Source: Ischnura elegans
Taxonomy: Eukaryota; Arthropoda; Insecta; Odonata; Coenagrionidae
DNA length: 64,000 bases
Reading direction: 5' to 3'
NCBI RefSeq assembly: GCF_921293095.1
Contig: NC_060258.1
Coordinates: forward strand, 186,001-250,000
The notes below the pieces were generated by a model. That model had not been told where the DNA came from. It worked only from the letters and a program-made list of their open reading frames with translations, and made no database searches. Below are positions 35,870 to 48,500 of the stretch, one piece after another (position 1 is the first letter of the stretch; each line of letters starts with the position of its first letter). A program made the translations under genes and the position numbers.

Positions 35870-36206
35870 TGTGCGTAGAGTTTCTCCAATCGCGTTACAG
35901 ACTTCAGTCGGGAGAAAGGTTTTCTCTATGAGAAACATTTTCTCCGTTACTGGGAGAATGTTTTTCTCCATTACCGGGAGAAACGAGTTATAGAATTAGG
36001 GTTGGATGAAACGGTAGCCGAACGAGTGTATTTTCTCCCAACTCCGGAGAAAACGGAGTTTCAGACTTAGGTTCCAGGAGAAAGATTGTCTCCTTCCACC
36101 GGCAAAATATCGTTAGAGATAGGGCGGGAGACAGCTCTCGCGCAGGCACTTCACGAATCTCCTATTTCCCGTTTTCGTGAGAAAATGGAGTTACAGACTG
36201 GCCCTT
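35870..36206. repeat. TTTTCTCC-palindrome repeat, copy 2
   Basis: Multiple GGAGAAA/TTTCTCC words in both orientations occur, with GTTACAGACTTCAGTCGGGA at about 35894 and an end-like GAGTTACAGACTGGCCC at 36190-36206. It shares an exact inverted 24-bp core with 16436-16459. It looks like a foldback non-autonomous element, although borders and target duplication could not be set. Confidence 0.55.
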
Positions 36207-37660
36207 CATCTGCAGTCACTCATCATCCATACTGCACAAGTACAGTGCATTTGGACCGATAGATAGGATCCCAAAAGAGGTACTTTGATTTACTCCTCAA
36301 TCATAAGCTTACTCCAGTAAGTGCGATGAGATTTAGTTTACTCCAGTATGTGAGTTTCGGAAGCTTTCAGAAGCAGCTGCGTTATTTTATTATTGCATTT
36401 CTCCATTCCGATCTTGGGTGGTATTCTGTATTTCGTCGGAAACGCGCCGATCGGTTTCCCTTTCAAGCCCACCGACTGGACATCATTCCGTACCGACAAC
36501 GGTATCCTTACCGACGACGGCACTTTCAGCGATTCTGTACGTCCGTGCGGTTTCAAACAAGCCGGTACGGTTCCCCCTCCTTCCCAAACAGGGAAAAACC
36601 GAATATATCCCAAGTTAGAAGTCATGTGACGGTCACCACCAATGAAAGAAAGGTAGAAGCAAGTGAAAACTTATTGGTACGCACTAATCGACATTGCTGC
36701 CCTAAATGGATTCTGTCTTTTTATACTCATGTTCCTCAGTAGACTATCAAAGAAAGCAAAGGAGACATCATTTAGGCATATTTGCTGGGCCTTGAACTTG
36801 TGCGGACTCAATACAGTATTGCTTGGAAAACACAATATAACCACTTTTCATTGGTGATGTAAGGGGTACCGAATAGCAAAATACAGCCGTCATATGTTGC
36901 TGTCGAAGTAATTGGCACAGGCAAGTGCCACGCGCGCAGCAATGCCGTCACATCAAAAAGAGAAAAACTAAACAAATTATAAAAGAACTATGATTATATG
37001 TACTACATATAACAGGTATATTTGCGGTAACCATGGCACAAAAACAGACCCATTGAATACTGGCAATAATGCTGCCTTATCAGAAGATTTGAGTTCATCA
37101 TTCATTATTGCTTGCTAATGTTAATAGTTTTATAACTTTATCGGAATGATATGATTATTGATAAATGAATACTACGAACAATATAGAACATTAATATTTT
37201 AATTAGGAGACGTATTTTGATCTATCACGAACTTGTAAATTATGCAACTGAAAACGGAGAGGAAATTTTTAGGTTTATTTAAAATAAATATAAAATTGTT
37301 GTCCTGCAGTACGGTTGCTGAAAATTGACTTTAATTTGAAAAAAATGCCTTATTGTTATAAAAGATGCACAGTTATTGTTGATTTAGAAACTCAATTTTC
37401 AAATCGGAGCATGCAACCCGGAACCTCTGTGAAGAAGTTCTATCATAATTTCGTTTTTAATGGGTTTATAAAGATTTGAAAATTTCAATATTTTTATCGC
37501 AATTTTATGACTTTCAGCTGGATAAATAACTTTTTAAATGTTTTAACAATATAAAACACATTGCTGAAGATATATTGTCTCACGATTAGTTAAAACGAAA
37601 AAATATAAGTGGAAAATTTTTGACCCTCCCTTGGTCCACGGTGTAATCGGTAAAAGGTTG
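36207..37660. other. No firm gene; CpG-rich block at 36410-36620
   Basis: Four overlapping ORFs (three +, one -) cover the CpG-rich block starting GGGTGGTATTCTGTATTTCG. This is what biased composition produces, and none resembles a known protein. The remainder is AT-rich and featureless. Confidence 0.4.
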
Positions 37661-37665
37661 GTCCT

Positions 37666-38340
37666 TTAAGAGTTAATGAGCTCACGTATTTTGGGTATTT
37701 TGTGAGCGCGTCTTATTTCTATAATGGGAATGAGTTTTCGTTGGATTGTGATGTAGCGCACAGTACGATTTTGGAATGGAAATTCTAAGCGTTTGATATT
37801 CGTAAGGGAAGTGCTGCCGAAGACTTCGAATCCGTAAAGCAGCCGAGGTCTAATGTAGGACTTGAACAGCGTCACCTTGTCCTTCCTTGCGATGGCAAAT
37901 CGCGAATTTTAGGATGCTCCTGAGTGCTACCCTTGTGTTGGTAGCAGTTCTAATGGCTTGCTTTACGTGTGCGGACCAGAGGAACTTAGTATCGAACTGT
38001 AACCCTAAGAATTTGTGTTTTAAAACCATTGGTATTTTGCAGAAAATAAAGGTAAGGGAATTCGAAATAGGTTTTTTTCGCCTTTGAAAGACGACAAGAC
38101 TGCTGTTGGCAGCGCTGATTGTTGTCTTCGACGAAACAGTCCACTTTTCAAGAAGAGAAAAATGGGTTTGGAGTTTACGCAAAGCGTAAGTGCCGCTCCA
38201 GGATTGAGCTGCGATTGCGGTATCATCGGCAAACAGGAAAGTTTGAGTTTGTGGAGAAGAAGGAGAGAAGAGAGAGAAGAAGAAAGGTCATTGACAAAGA
38301 GGTTGAAGATTGTCGGTGACAAAATGGCGGCTTATTCGCA
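37666..38340 (-). pseudogene. Non-LTR retrotransposon RT relic (Jockey/R1-like)
   Basis: On the minus strand the sequence LSPTIFNLFVNDLSSSL (about 38325-38275) corresponds to the RT block PLLFNIFINDL. A frameshifted region then holds KHKFLGLQFDTKFLWSAHV (the KYLG-x-D-L-W-H block), and LFKSYIRPRLLYGFEVFG (about 37872-37820) is the standard LYKS-IRP-LLYG block near the RT C-terminus. The FADD box is degraded. The 5' part is missing and at least three frame breaks are present. Confidence 0.82.
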
Positions 38341-38374
38341 TTTCCTTTTTATCTTTAAACGGGTGTTGTTCTTA

Positions 38375-38432
38375 CAACCCCTGCTACATACCTTTTGAGT
38401 GGCTTGTGGGGTATTATGTAGATCTAGATAAC
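38375..38432 (+). repeat. Short conserved repeat tail, copy 2
   Basis: ACCCCTGCTACATACC, GTGGCTTGTGGGGTATTATG and TAGATCTAGATAAC correspond to 35008-35068. It lies next to, but in the opposite direction from, the non-LTR relic. Confidence 0.5.
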
Positions 38433-39131
38433 ACCAGCAGTTAAGCTTCCATTGCACATGTTTTAGGGTACAGAACTACAGTTTAAATATGTTGTCCATA
38501 TACTGCCAGTGAGTAGTCTGTCAGCTTGTGATTTATATGATATTTTGTAGAAAGTCATCATTGGTCTTGAAAGAGTCGGTAAAATGTGGTTTGTGAAGAA
38601 AAAAGAATTTTTTTAATGTTAGAAGTGAATAATTCCATTAACAGATAGGGATTATCCCTCTTTAACAATCCATCAAGGCTGAGTATAGTTTATCCACATC
38701 CTTCTGATCATTCTCGACCATTATTCTGTATCCATGACCATCATCATGACCTTAACCCATTTACGGCCAACGCTGCGAAAACGCAACATTATTGAGAAAT
38801 GCAAAAAAATGTTTCAATTGAATTTTATTTATGTATAATCCATTTTTTTCGATAAAAATAAGTGTAAACTGATTTTTAGTGAGATAACAATGACATTTAA
38901 TAAGTATTTCGATATTTATAAAAATACTCAAAATCTGTCAATTTTCGAGTCTCCTGTTAAGCAAGATAAATAATTTTTCCTAATAGTAACTATTCCCTTT
39001 ATTAAGTTTTTTATTTGTCCATGTGGACGTAGAAATTTCAATTAATAGATGGTAAAGCTTACATTTCGTCAGGGAGTCAACATTAAGTGAAAATCAGATC
39101 CGGACAATAATGTTGCGTTTTCGCAACGTTG

Positions 39132-40085
39132 CACAGTGGGCTGAAATCGAAAAAAGCTGGACAAAAGCTCGAAAATGGTTTTTTTGAGTATGGAAGTTGA
39201 AACTTTGCACAATTGTTGCCAACACATTAGTGCATTTTTTGGCGCAAAATGTTTTTCATAGGCTAATTTTTATATGAAATACATAGCATCAAAGTTGAAC
39301 AAATTTGGCGCAAATTGCCCGCTTTGAATTTTTTTCGAAATTCAGCATGTTTAAACTAATGTCACACCTTTAGTAGTAATTCAATAGCAACAAAAATTTA
39401 TAAAATTGTTAAACGGTTTGTTATCATCGATTACCATCAACTTTCACGACTTAGTTGTTGTATTTGTGACCAATACGATACAAAATGGCGGACCCTGTTT
39501 TTCGTCGAATTTTTGTGTTTATGTAGGATTTTAAAAAAAGGATCACCGAGTTACCTCGAGATATTTACACCACATACACAACAAAGTATATAGATTATGA
39601 AAATCGGAAGTACAGCTGCGACCACCTGCGACGCCGAAATTAATATCGATTTTTCGAACGTGCGGCACCGCCCGGAGCTGGCTGTTGGCCACGGGAGTTG
39701 CCGTACCTACTCGACGGATGTTGGATAGTGAATCATTTTAAGCAAATTTATTGTATAAAGCTATGATATATTACTAATACATTTATTTTCCTTTTGCTGG
39801 AACCTGATTTCTTTACTGTCTTGTAATATTTATCGTCGATGCAGTACAAAATGGCGGACGCTAATTGCAGTAACATTTTTGCTCGTGTGTGGCTGTATAA
39901 AAAGGAGGACACCGAGTTGCTCTCAGACATTTACATCGTAATTGCACCAAGCCTTTTAGAGTCTTCATCCACAGAAATAATCTGCGACCGTTCGCAACAA
40001 ACTAAATAAAATCGATGTTTTTACCGTGCCGCGCAGTCCGCGGCTGCTCCCTGGGCTCATGGAATGTCGTTACGCAGTGTACATC
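39132..40085. repeat. Left terminal inverted repeat of Transib
   Basis: Near-identical reverse complement of 42419-43371; I noticed one substitution region (CCCGGAGCTGG versus CCCGGTGCTGG). Inner border is near GACATTCC/GGAATGTC. Confidence 0.9.
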
Positions 40086-41069
40086 ATAAAGCGCTATGAA
40101 GTCTTTGCTGTGGATATGTTTTATTCCAACCTTATTATTACTATTTCATTTCAAGGTGGTTTGTTGTCACTTTAGGTAAATGAATTCATTCCTCTATCCA
40201 TTTTTACTGACTAGTGACTATTTACCAAATTCCCGAATGCAAAGTAGCTGACTTGAAACTCTGACAATTCCGCTCGTGCATTTTACACCTAGGATGGGTA
40301 AAATGGCTCTGTTAGCCTGCTTCTAACCTCAAAGACAAAATAGGTTTTACAACCAGCCGACCAGCCCTCAGCTGGTTTGTATTTGCCTGTCCACCCCATG
40401 CGGTAGTCGCGATAAGGGTCTTTTTATGACCCCACGTTGCTCGTTTGCGGTCCCTTTTACCTTTTTCGGAAATTCCGTTTCCAGAAAGAAATGCATATAT
40501 GAATTTAGTTTTGAGTATACAGTGAAAGAGGTTAGTTTTGCTGTGGTGATTTTGGATGCACTCGGATACACGCGCTTTGCTTATTGAGAACTCCGGGGAA
40601 TCTCATCGGTTTTCTGCTTTAACTGCATTGGCCGTGTCAATCACTCATTCAACAGGCATCTATCATCCAAACTGGTAAGAGCTTTTCATTTGTATTTCTT
40701 TATATTGGCTCGTGCTATAAGCAATTTTCCTTTTTTATTTACCATTAGCGCCTCTAGAATAGACCCTTTCTTTAATTTTCATGTATGTTACCTGATATTG
40801 GTAACTCGTTCGACTGAAATAGAACCAGTGTTGAATTGAACAACAAATTTGGAGCAATTATAAAAATGTCTGGGCTCGAGGTAACTCCTCTATTGCTTCA
40901 TAAAAAGTTGTCAAATCCGGATGTAAATTCTTTGCGGAGAGATATGAATTTTTAATGTAATATCTGACGAAAAAATTTCACGCGCAAGGTAATATTGAAG
41001 CTACGAAGGGCCTTAGTGACTCTCTCAAACGATATTCTTTTATTCGCTACCAAAGGAAATGGGAAGCCT

Positions 41070-42179
41070 GCAGTATAAACAATGAAAGATTTTTGAGGAG
41101 AAATATTAAGTGGCTGAAAGCACCTGTATATGTACCAGAAAACGTTCTAGAATTGACAAGAGCTTCTAATTCTTCGGGTAAGTATATGCGATTAATAGGT
41201 GACCTGAGTTGTTGCATTATCTCAATGGATATAAGGGCGATTTTTTACTCATTTTGATCCCATTATAATCTGGTGGACGCCTGGAAAAAAATTGACAAAG
41301 TTAGCGAAAGAACTAAGAGAAGGAAGACTAAAAGTCTTAGATCTTCTCACTCGGCGGCAACTTTATCATTCGCAGCATCGATGACATTAAGAGAGGAAGG
41401 AGATGAGGCGGCCTCCAAATTAGTGAAAGAAATTACAACGACCACTCCAACCAGAGCAAGGAGAGCCGTAGCTAAATGGAAGACATCCATCTCCGGTTCC
41501 TCCATGATGTCAGAAGACGAGGCTCTTTCTGTTATTATATCGATGCGACTAACAAAAAACCAGTACAAGGGCCTTCGGAAAAATGGCTGAAAGCCGAATG
41601 GCTCATTCATTATACCCGAATTATGAAAGAGTGAGGTTTGCTAAAAATGCTGCGTACCCGGATGGCATAGAGATTCTAGAAATATCGTGCGAAGTCAATC
41701 TACTAAGTCTCCTCTCGCACACTGCCTCACGGATTCTAGCTTGCGTGGCAACTGTTCCTGATGCCAGAAGTGAATTGAAGTGCACTCTGATTTGTAAATA
41801 TGGTTTCGACGGCAGTTCTGGGCATTCACAGTATAAGCAAGTTTGGCAACAAGAGCCTTGGTCAGAGGAATATTTGTTTATGAGTTCTATGGTGCCCCCG
41901 ACCACTCCAACCAGAGGTTACATTAAGGTCCTAATACACGGAGCAGGTATAGCATCAGATATGATTCTCCCTCAAGGGCAATTATCTGAAGAAGCAATTG
42001 AAGCACGCAATAAAGATAGCAGAACATACCGAGAAAGCTTTAGCAGGAAGCACTCAAGAATATCTACCAACGATGACTTATTTCGCCGGCTCCTCCTAAC
42101 CTCGGATACAGTAATATCCAACGCCGCACCCCTAATTACGAAGAAATCGCAAAGAATGCCGATAGAAGTGAGTAATTAA
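41070..42179 (+). pseudogene. Transib transposase relic (RAG1 relative), core deleted
   Basis: A first exon-like segment ends near NVLELTRASNSSG followed by GTAAGT at 41180. The next reads KKIDKVSERTKRRKTKSL (41280 on), typical of Transib N-terminal regions, and ends in LTKNQYKGLRKNG at a stop. A frame change leads to SLYPNYERVRFAKNAAYPDG, then LICKYGFDGSSGHSQYK (about 41790-41840), the block with the first catalytic aspartate. After VPPTTPTRG it jumps directly to VLIHGAGIASDMILPQGQLS and EARNKDSRTYRESFSRKHSR, the family C-terminus. The second Asp and the Glu are lost with the missing middle. Not functional. Confidence 0.88.
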
Positions 42180-42418
42180 CTGTTACTAAATGACGATGAC
42201 CCAGAAATCCTGGAGCCTGGAAGTGAAAGAGACAATTCTTCAACCGACTCGGAGTGATGCTATTACATGTACATAGTGTAAGTTCAACAGTTATTTAGAT
42301 ATTCATTGATAACCTTTTATCAAAATGGAAGGACTGAGAAAGAAGCCTAAAAGCCTATACAGTTAATAATAACATTAATTACATCCTCAGCAAAGGCTTT
42401 GCATTCATAGGCCTTTAT

Positions 42419-43371
42419 ATGTACGCTGCGTCACGACATTCCATGAGCCCAGGGAGCAGCCGCGGACTGCGCGGCACGGTAAAAACATCGATTTTATTTA
42501 CTTTGTTGCGAACGGTCGCAGATTATTTCTGTGGATGAAGACTCTAAAAGGCTTGGTGCAATTACGATGTAAATGTCTGAGAGCAACTCGGTGTCCTCCT
42601 TTTTATACAGCCACACACGAGCAAAAATGTTACTGCAATTAGCGTCCGCCATTTTGTACTGCATCGACGATAAATATTACAAGACAGTAAAGAAATCAGG
42701 TTCCAGCAAAAGGAAAATAAATGTATTAGTAATATATCATAGCTTTATACAATAAATTTGCTTAAAATGATTCACTATCCAACATCCGTCGAGTAGGTAC
42801 GGCAACTCCCGTGGCCAACAGCCAGCACCGGGCGGTGCCGCACGTTCGAAAAATCGATATTAATTTCGGCGTCGCAGGTGGTCGCAGCTGTACTTCCGAT
42901 TTTCATAATCTATATACTTTGTTGTGTATGTGGTGTAAATATCTCGAGGTAACTCGGTGATCCTTTTTTTAAAATCCTACATAAACACAAAAATTCGACG
43001 AAAAACAGGGTCCGCCATTTTGTATCGTATTGGTCACAAATACAACAACTAAGTCGTGAAAGTTGATGGTAATCGATGATAACAAACCGTTTAACAATTT
43101 TATAAATTTTTGTTGCTATTGAATTACTACTAAAGGTGTGACATTAGTTTAAACATGCTGAATTTCGAAAAAAATTCAAAGCGGGCAATTTGCGCCAAAT
43201 TTGTTCAACTTTGATGCTATGTATTTCATATAAAAATTAGCCTATGAAAAACATTTTGCGCCAAAAAATGCACTAATGTGTTGGCAACAATTGTGCAAAG
43301 TTTCAACTTCCATACTCAAAAAAACCATTTTCGAGCTTTTGTCCAGCTTTTTTCGATTTCAGCCCACTGTG
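42419..43371. repeat. Right terminal inverted repeat of Transib
   Basis: Reverse complement of the left repeat, ending CAGCCCACTGTG. A diverged copy of this repeat forms the right end of the element at 12.2-13.9 kb. Confidence 0.9.
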
Positions 43372-44461
43372 CGTTGGCCGAATCCGGTATCTGCAGGCAG
43401 TTATGCAACCCGCATTACCACATATTTCCGTCACGTAGGATTATGCCGTTTTTACTGTCAGATATAATCCCCGCCTTTTTATGCCTCATATTTGACAGAT
43501 ATTGTCATATTTGATAATTTAAATTCTTAGATATTATATTTCCAATGAGATGCTGCATTATTTTACCTAAATCGAATATAAATTAGAGATGCATTACGAC
43601 TTGAAAGAAACGAGTCAAAGTGAATATTTTTACAGAAGATAACGTATTTTCCAGTTTTTAATTGACATTTTTATCACAACCGATTGAATTACAACAAACA
43701 ATGACTATTTATGAATTACATGAAAGCATTTCGGGTGCAATGGAGAACAAAACTTTGTACATTCAATTCGAATTAGTCCTTCCTTACTTCACGATTCAGC
43801 AATATCACCGACTTCCACAACAAGATATTTGGTGAAAGAAGACGATAAGGCGTAGATTTGGTTAAAAAATGATTGAACCAAAACATATTTAGATTAATAA
43901 TAAATAATCTACACTTTTCAGACAATTCCTGTCTGGACAAAAATGACAGATCTGTAAATAATGACCTCAATTTGACCACTTGAATTAAAAAAATTATTAC
44001 AATTCGGAATATTTTCGCATAAATTTTGGAATAATGAGCAAATGGTAACTTACTTTGGTCACATCAGTGCATAAATGTTCTTTTAAAACAAGCCTTTTAG
44101 ATTTAGCTTTTAACATTAATGATTATGTTATTCGGTTATGTTAGACGGTTTTAGGGTTCAACCAGGTGATATAAAATTACTTTCATCGAAATTTAGGCTT
44201 GTAAGCAAGTGTTAGTCTGGAATTTCTCAAGGTTATCCCTGATCCCTTGAATCATTGTATGTTTTTCGATAACTTCTTTTCATCTTGAAGACTATTTATT
44301 GTTTTGAAAGAAAAAGGATTATTTGTCACTGGAACCATCCATGAAAATATAACGGAAGAGTGTCTGCTAGAATATAATATATAAAACCATCGACGTGAAG
44401 GCGAGAGGAACATGAAAACAAACATTTGATAAAGTCGAAGGTTTAAGTATTTTTCGATGGA

Positions 44462-45030
44462 ATGATAACTAGATTGTATCTGTACGCAGCAATACAAGTT
44501 TTTCGCTTCCATTGGGCACAGGGAAAAGTTTCAGCAGAAAAAAGAAAATACTATTTCACATACTATTCTATGTTAGTAAAAGAAAATACTATTCGTGTTA
44601 TTGGGGAGTATAGTAAATACATGGGAGGTGTGGACCTACTTGATAATGCAAATTACCGCACTACAATTCAGGAGAAAATATGTCCTAGCTTATCAACTTA
44701 CTGGACATCGTTTGCACTAACGCCAGGAGATTATACAGGTTATGCGACGGAAGTAAATTTCACTGGTAGACTTCAAATTGTATCTAGCAATGACGCATCT
44801 AAAAAGTGAAGTGAATCAGTCAGCAGATGACGTACCCCTTGTACAATTCGCGTCCTTACAGAAAAAGTTAGACCATGTAATTCATCGCGGATTCGTGAAG
44901 CAGGAAAGGACGAATTTGGCCATAGAGGGTTAAAAAAATTCAGTAGTTGCCGAAACAGTGTAAAAGCCAAACCATGTAGGAATGTACGAAATTTTATGTT
45001 CCATTGCACCCAAAATGCTTGAGTATTTCA
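44462..45030 (+). pseudogene. piggyBac transposase C-terminal relic
   Basis: The core reads VIGEYSKYMGGVDLLDNANY, the hallmark NKYMGGVDLLD-x-x-x-Y block that contains the third catalytic aspartate of piggyBac transposases (DDE_Tnp_1_7). Before it is VSAEKRKYYFTYYSMLVKEN. After it the frame degrades; shifted traces of a cysteine-rich tail end near 45022. The N-terminal half, including the first two catalytic aspartates, was not recognised. This relic lies inside the TTAA-bounded element in the expected orientation. Confidence 0.85.
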
Positions 45031-45522
45031 TAACTAGCCACTGATTGTTGTAATTAAATCTGCTATGGTAAAAATAAAGTCAATGAAAAAATGTGAAATA
45101 CATGCTCTTCTGAGAAAATTTTCGCTTTGACCTATTTCTTTCAAACCGTAAATCATGTCTATTTTATAATGGATTAAGGTCAAATAACAACAACATCTCA
45201 TTGGAAACAATATCTAAGGATTTTATTTATCCTATATGACGATATTTGTCACATGCGTGGCATAAAAAGGTATAGGATTATATCCTACAGTAAAAACAGC
45301 ATATTCCTATGAGACGGCAATTTATTTTAATGCGGGTTGCATAACCGTATACAGATACCGGAATCGGCCATCGTTGCGAAAATGCAACATTTTTTTACCA
45401 TAAGCAAATTTTTTTGAAGGCCCATATTTTCAATTTACCTTATTTAGCATGTTTTTAGGTAAATCGAAGAGAAAAAATTATATATTTTCAGGTGTTTCTT
45501 TACTCGACCGGTAATGGGTTAA

Positions 45523-48500
45523 ATGTATTTTTAACAACTAAATCAGTCAAAAAAATGAGGATTTTCCCAAATGAATGCATTATATGCCACATTTATGTGT
45601 CCTCAGGTAGGAAATGGTATTTGTCCATTCAAATAAATCTCTTTGTCAATTGACAGCAGCACGAACGACATCACTATGTCCTATCAGGGGTAGCAATTTT
45701 TCGAACTGAATGCTATATTTATGTGTTCTGAGGTAGCATATGGTATTTGTGCATTCGAAATAATATTTCTAAGGTCTTAGAAGAAGCAAACCCTAGTTCA
45801 CCATTTCTTAAGAGGTTGCAATTCGCCCTGCTGAGTGAATAATTTGCCATGAAATTTTTGTTTGCAGATGAATGTGTTCAAAACAACCTCTATGGCACTT
45901 CACAGAAGCACATTCTAGTTCTAACCTAATCTTGCGTGTGTGTAAGAACATTACTTCTGTATTATATCATCGTCTAATTCAGCGATGCTGAAATAATAGA
46001 AGCTTCGTGAAAAATATAAAAAATGCAATTATTTGTATGCTGTTTATCACTAATGCGTAAAAGTATTTTACCGAATACAAGGCTTTTGATGAAATTTTCG
46101 AGATTTCAAATACATTTGGGAGCAAGTTGCCTCTGTGTAAAGTAGATTTTTCGCGAAGTTATTTGTCCAATCTAAATAAATATTATTCTTCCCTGAGGTA
46201 AGGATGTTCTGTTGACATCACTTAAATAGAAGTATATACATTGTTATATAAAGGATATCGTAGCCGGATAAATGTCTGTTTAGGCATCGCATGGTTTTTG
46301 TACGCATTCCTCGCAAACTGGCACTCTAAACATCAGTCTTCGCACATCCCTCCGTCCACCTACGACTCGTGACGTCACAACGGAGCGCTCAGGCCTTCTC
46401 TCTCGGGGGTCATGGAAGGGGAGGGGTTTCACGGCAACAATGTTGAGAGAGAGGAGCTTGAGGGAGTAGCATATCTTCCATTTGGAAGGGGAGGAAATTG
46501 ATCAACAGGAAACAATTGAAATGGAATCCATGCGAATGGTTACTTGAAAATGCTTTCTTTCTTCATACTCATTTCCAAGCGTGCTTTATGTTAGATATCT
46601 TCTTCATCCAACAAAAAACGTCTCCAGTGCAAATGTATTACGGTAGAATTTTCGGAATAATGATCTACGCTTATTTTCTTGGCGCAAAGGGGATCCCTCA
46701 TTAGTGCCGCGCAAGACGCGAAAAGGAGAGGGACCAGGTTTCTTTCAATGTTTTATCTTCTGTATTGAGAACCTTTTCAAACCGTGTAATTATGCGTCAG
46801 CAACTAATTACTCCAGTTTAAACCTTTAACGACTGATGTGCCGATTTCAGCTCATACATCCGGAATCATTTTTCCCCTTTAGTCAAGTAGATTTTTCCAC
46901 TATTTTCTATTGGGACGTTTTCAGCACGTTTGTATCTGCCGACAGTAAAAAGTGTTGACACCATGCGAGGAAAGGTGAAAATCCAACTTTGATAGAAAAG
47001 TAGAGGCTAACGATGTTAAACAGCGTCTATTTGCTGTGTTTTTCTTTTTTTGCTTTCATAGCTACGTTTATGTGTTTCTAATATTTTCTTCATTCCTTTT
47101 GGTTTTCCAAAATTAAATATGTATCATGACATGATGGTATTTCAAATTATTTGAAATTGAAGGAAGAATAGGTATGGGAAGAATTCATCCCCGTTGTACT
47201 AATACGGAAATCAATCAATGTAGGACAATACATTTCTATCAAAACCAGATGTCTAATATTTCACAAATTTACTTCATGATATCGTGGTATTTATGTCAAT
47301 GAGTGTAAAAAGCAATTACATGACTAAGTTCTAACAATTATACGTGACAGTATTAGATAATTTTTACCCAGTTGACATTTCAAAAATGACTACCGTGGCC
47401 TTTTATGAGAAAAGGAGAGGGGGCGTTGTTCAAAATGTGATTTTGCATCCAAGAAAGCTCGTGAAAACTACAGCAATGAAGACTGGAAATCAGAATCACC
47501 TGATGACTCCTAGAGTGCTTCAGAAAGTTTTACAAAATGCAATTTTTACTTGTGTTTGAATAAGAATTCTAGTTATTTCATTACATTTCGTCAAAAATAA
47601 CTTGGTTTATTGTTATATATAACAGCCATCTAAGGAAATTCTTGAAATGTTTCCCTATTGTGTTTTATGTTTTGATGAAATGATTACAGCGCATAAAGCA
47701 TCCAGTTTATAATTAGTGTTTGATTACATTTTTTAACACGATCCAAAGTTATTTGACAAAGAAGCCTAATTTCCTCCGACACGTTATTATGGATGCTTTG
47801 TTCTTTGATTTTAGGAAAATACTTTTTCCTAGCATATTATCTTATGCTGCCTGCTGCAGTTTGATTGTATTATTATTATTAATTATTTCCACATTACGCA
47901 CTGACATATATAATGGAAGGGAAAATTTTAATAGGGATGCTCTAATGTTTTGTCGGTATCAATAATTTTGTAAATAGGCAGTTAATGATTACTTATTCCT
48001 TTTTAATCTAACAATTGTGTGGCAAGTTGCCTACCTTCTGGCAAAGCCTAACTGTGACGGATATGCCCAATGAGTGAAATTCTGCACATACCTTCATTTA
48101 ATACCTTAATCAGTTTGAGACAAAGTTATTAGAATGATAGGATATGCTTCCTATGAACTCCCTTGATTGAGATTTGGAAGGAAAACATATTTTCCTCAGG
48201 TAAAAAGAAGTGTCTTCTAGAAAAGGTTAATAGTTTTAACCAGTAAACAGCCCACTTTTAAAAAGGAGAAAACTTTGTTACCCTGATTATTTACGTTAAA
48301 TTTCCTGAAAATTAGCTTTCAATGTGACGAGGCAAATACTAGATGATCGATGCCGAGTTGCAAATTGCAAATATCGTCTGGCATACTTTATTAATGTACC
48401 TCAAAATGAGTATACCAGTAATACATGGATCGTGTTCCGATTCAGTGAATGAACAGTGCCTGCAATTGTCATTCTGACCTCAGTGCTTTGTCGACAGCCA

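Larger units (their letters stand above)
39132..43371 (+). mobile_element. Transib element with 954-bp inverted repeats and RSS-like ends
   Basis: Both ends start with CACAGTGGGCTGAAATCG (right end read in reverse). CACAGTG is identical to the V(D)J recombination heptamer. The element is flanked by CGTTG on both sides (39127-39131 and 43372-43376), a 5-bp duplication as expected for Transib. Removing the element and one CGTTG restores a continuous piggyBac subterminal sequence. The inverted repeats (39132-40085, 42419-43371) are almost identical and encode the same antisense/sense 60-codon shadow ORF. The interior holds a broken transposase gene. Confidence 0.92.
38756..45518 (+). mobile_element. 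piggyBac-like element split by a nested Transib
   Basis: The element begins CCCATTTACGG after TTAA (38752-38755) and ends CCGGTAATGGG before TTAA (45519-45522), the exact target and CCC/GGG ends of piggyBac elements. Imperfect subterminal inverted repeats continue inside: the block at 43377-43510 (GGCCGAATCCGGTATCTGCA onward) is repeated inverted at about 45235-45375. GCGAAAACGCAACATTATTG near 38770 is inverted at 39106-39126 and repeated near 45376. A 4.24-kb Transib (39132-43371) interrupts it, so the original length was about 2.5 kb. Confidence 0.85.

Noticed and set aside
36326..36742. 138-codon ORF and three overlapping frames
   Set aside because: CpG-rich composition gives open frames in several registers; none resembles a known protein.
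39748..39930. Identical 60-codon ORFs at 39748-39930 (-) and 42573-42755 (+)
   Set aside because: They sit in the Transib inverted repeats and are identical only because the repeats are; the protein has no family resemblance.
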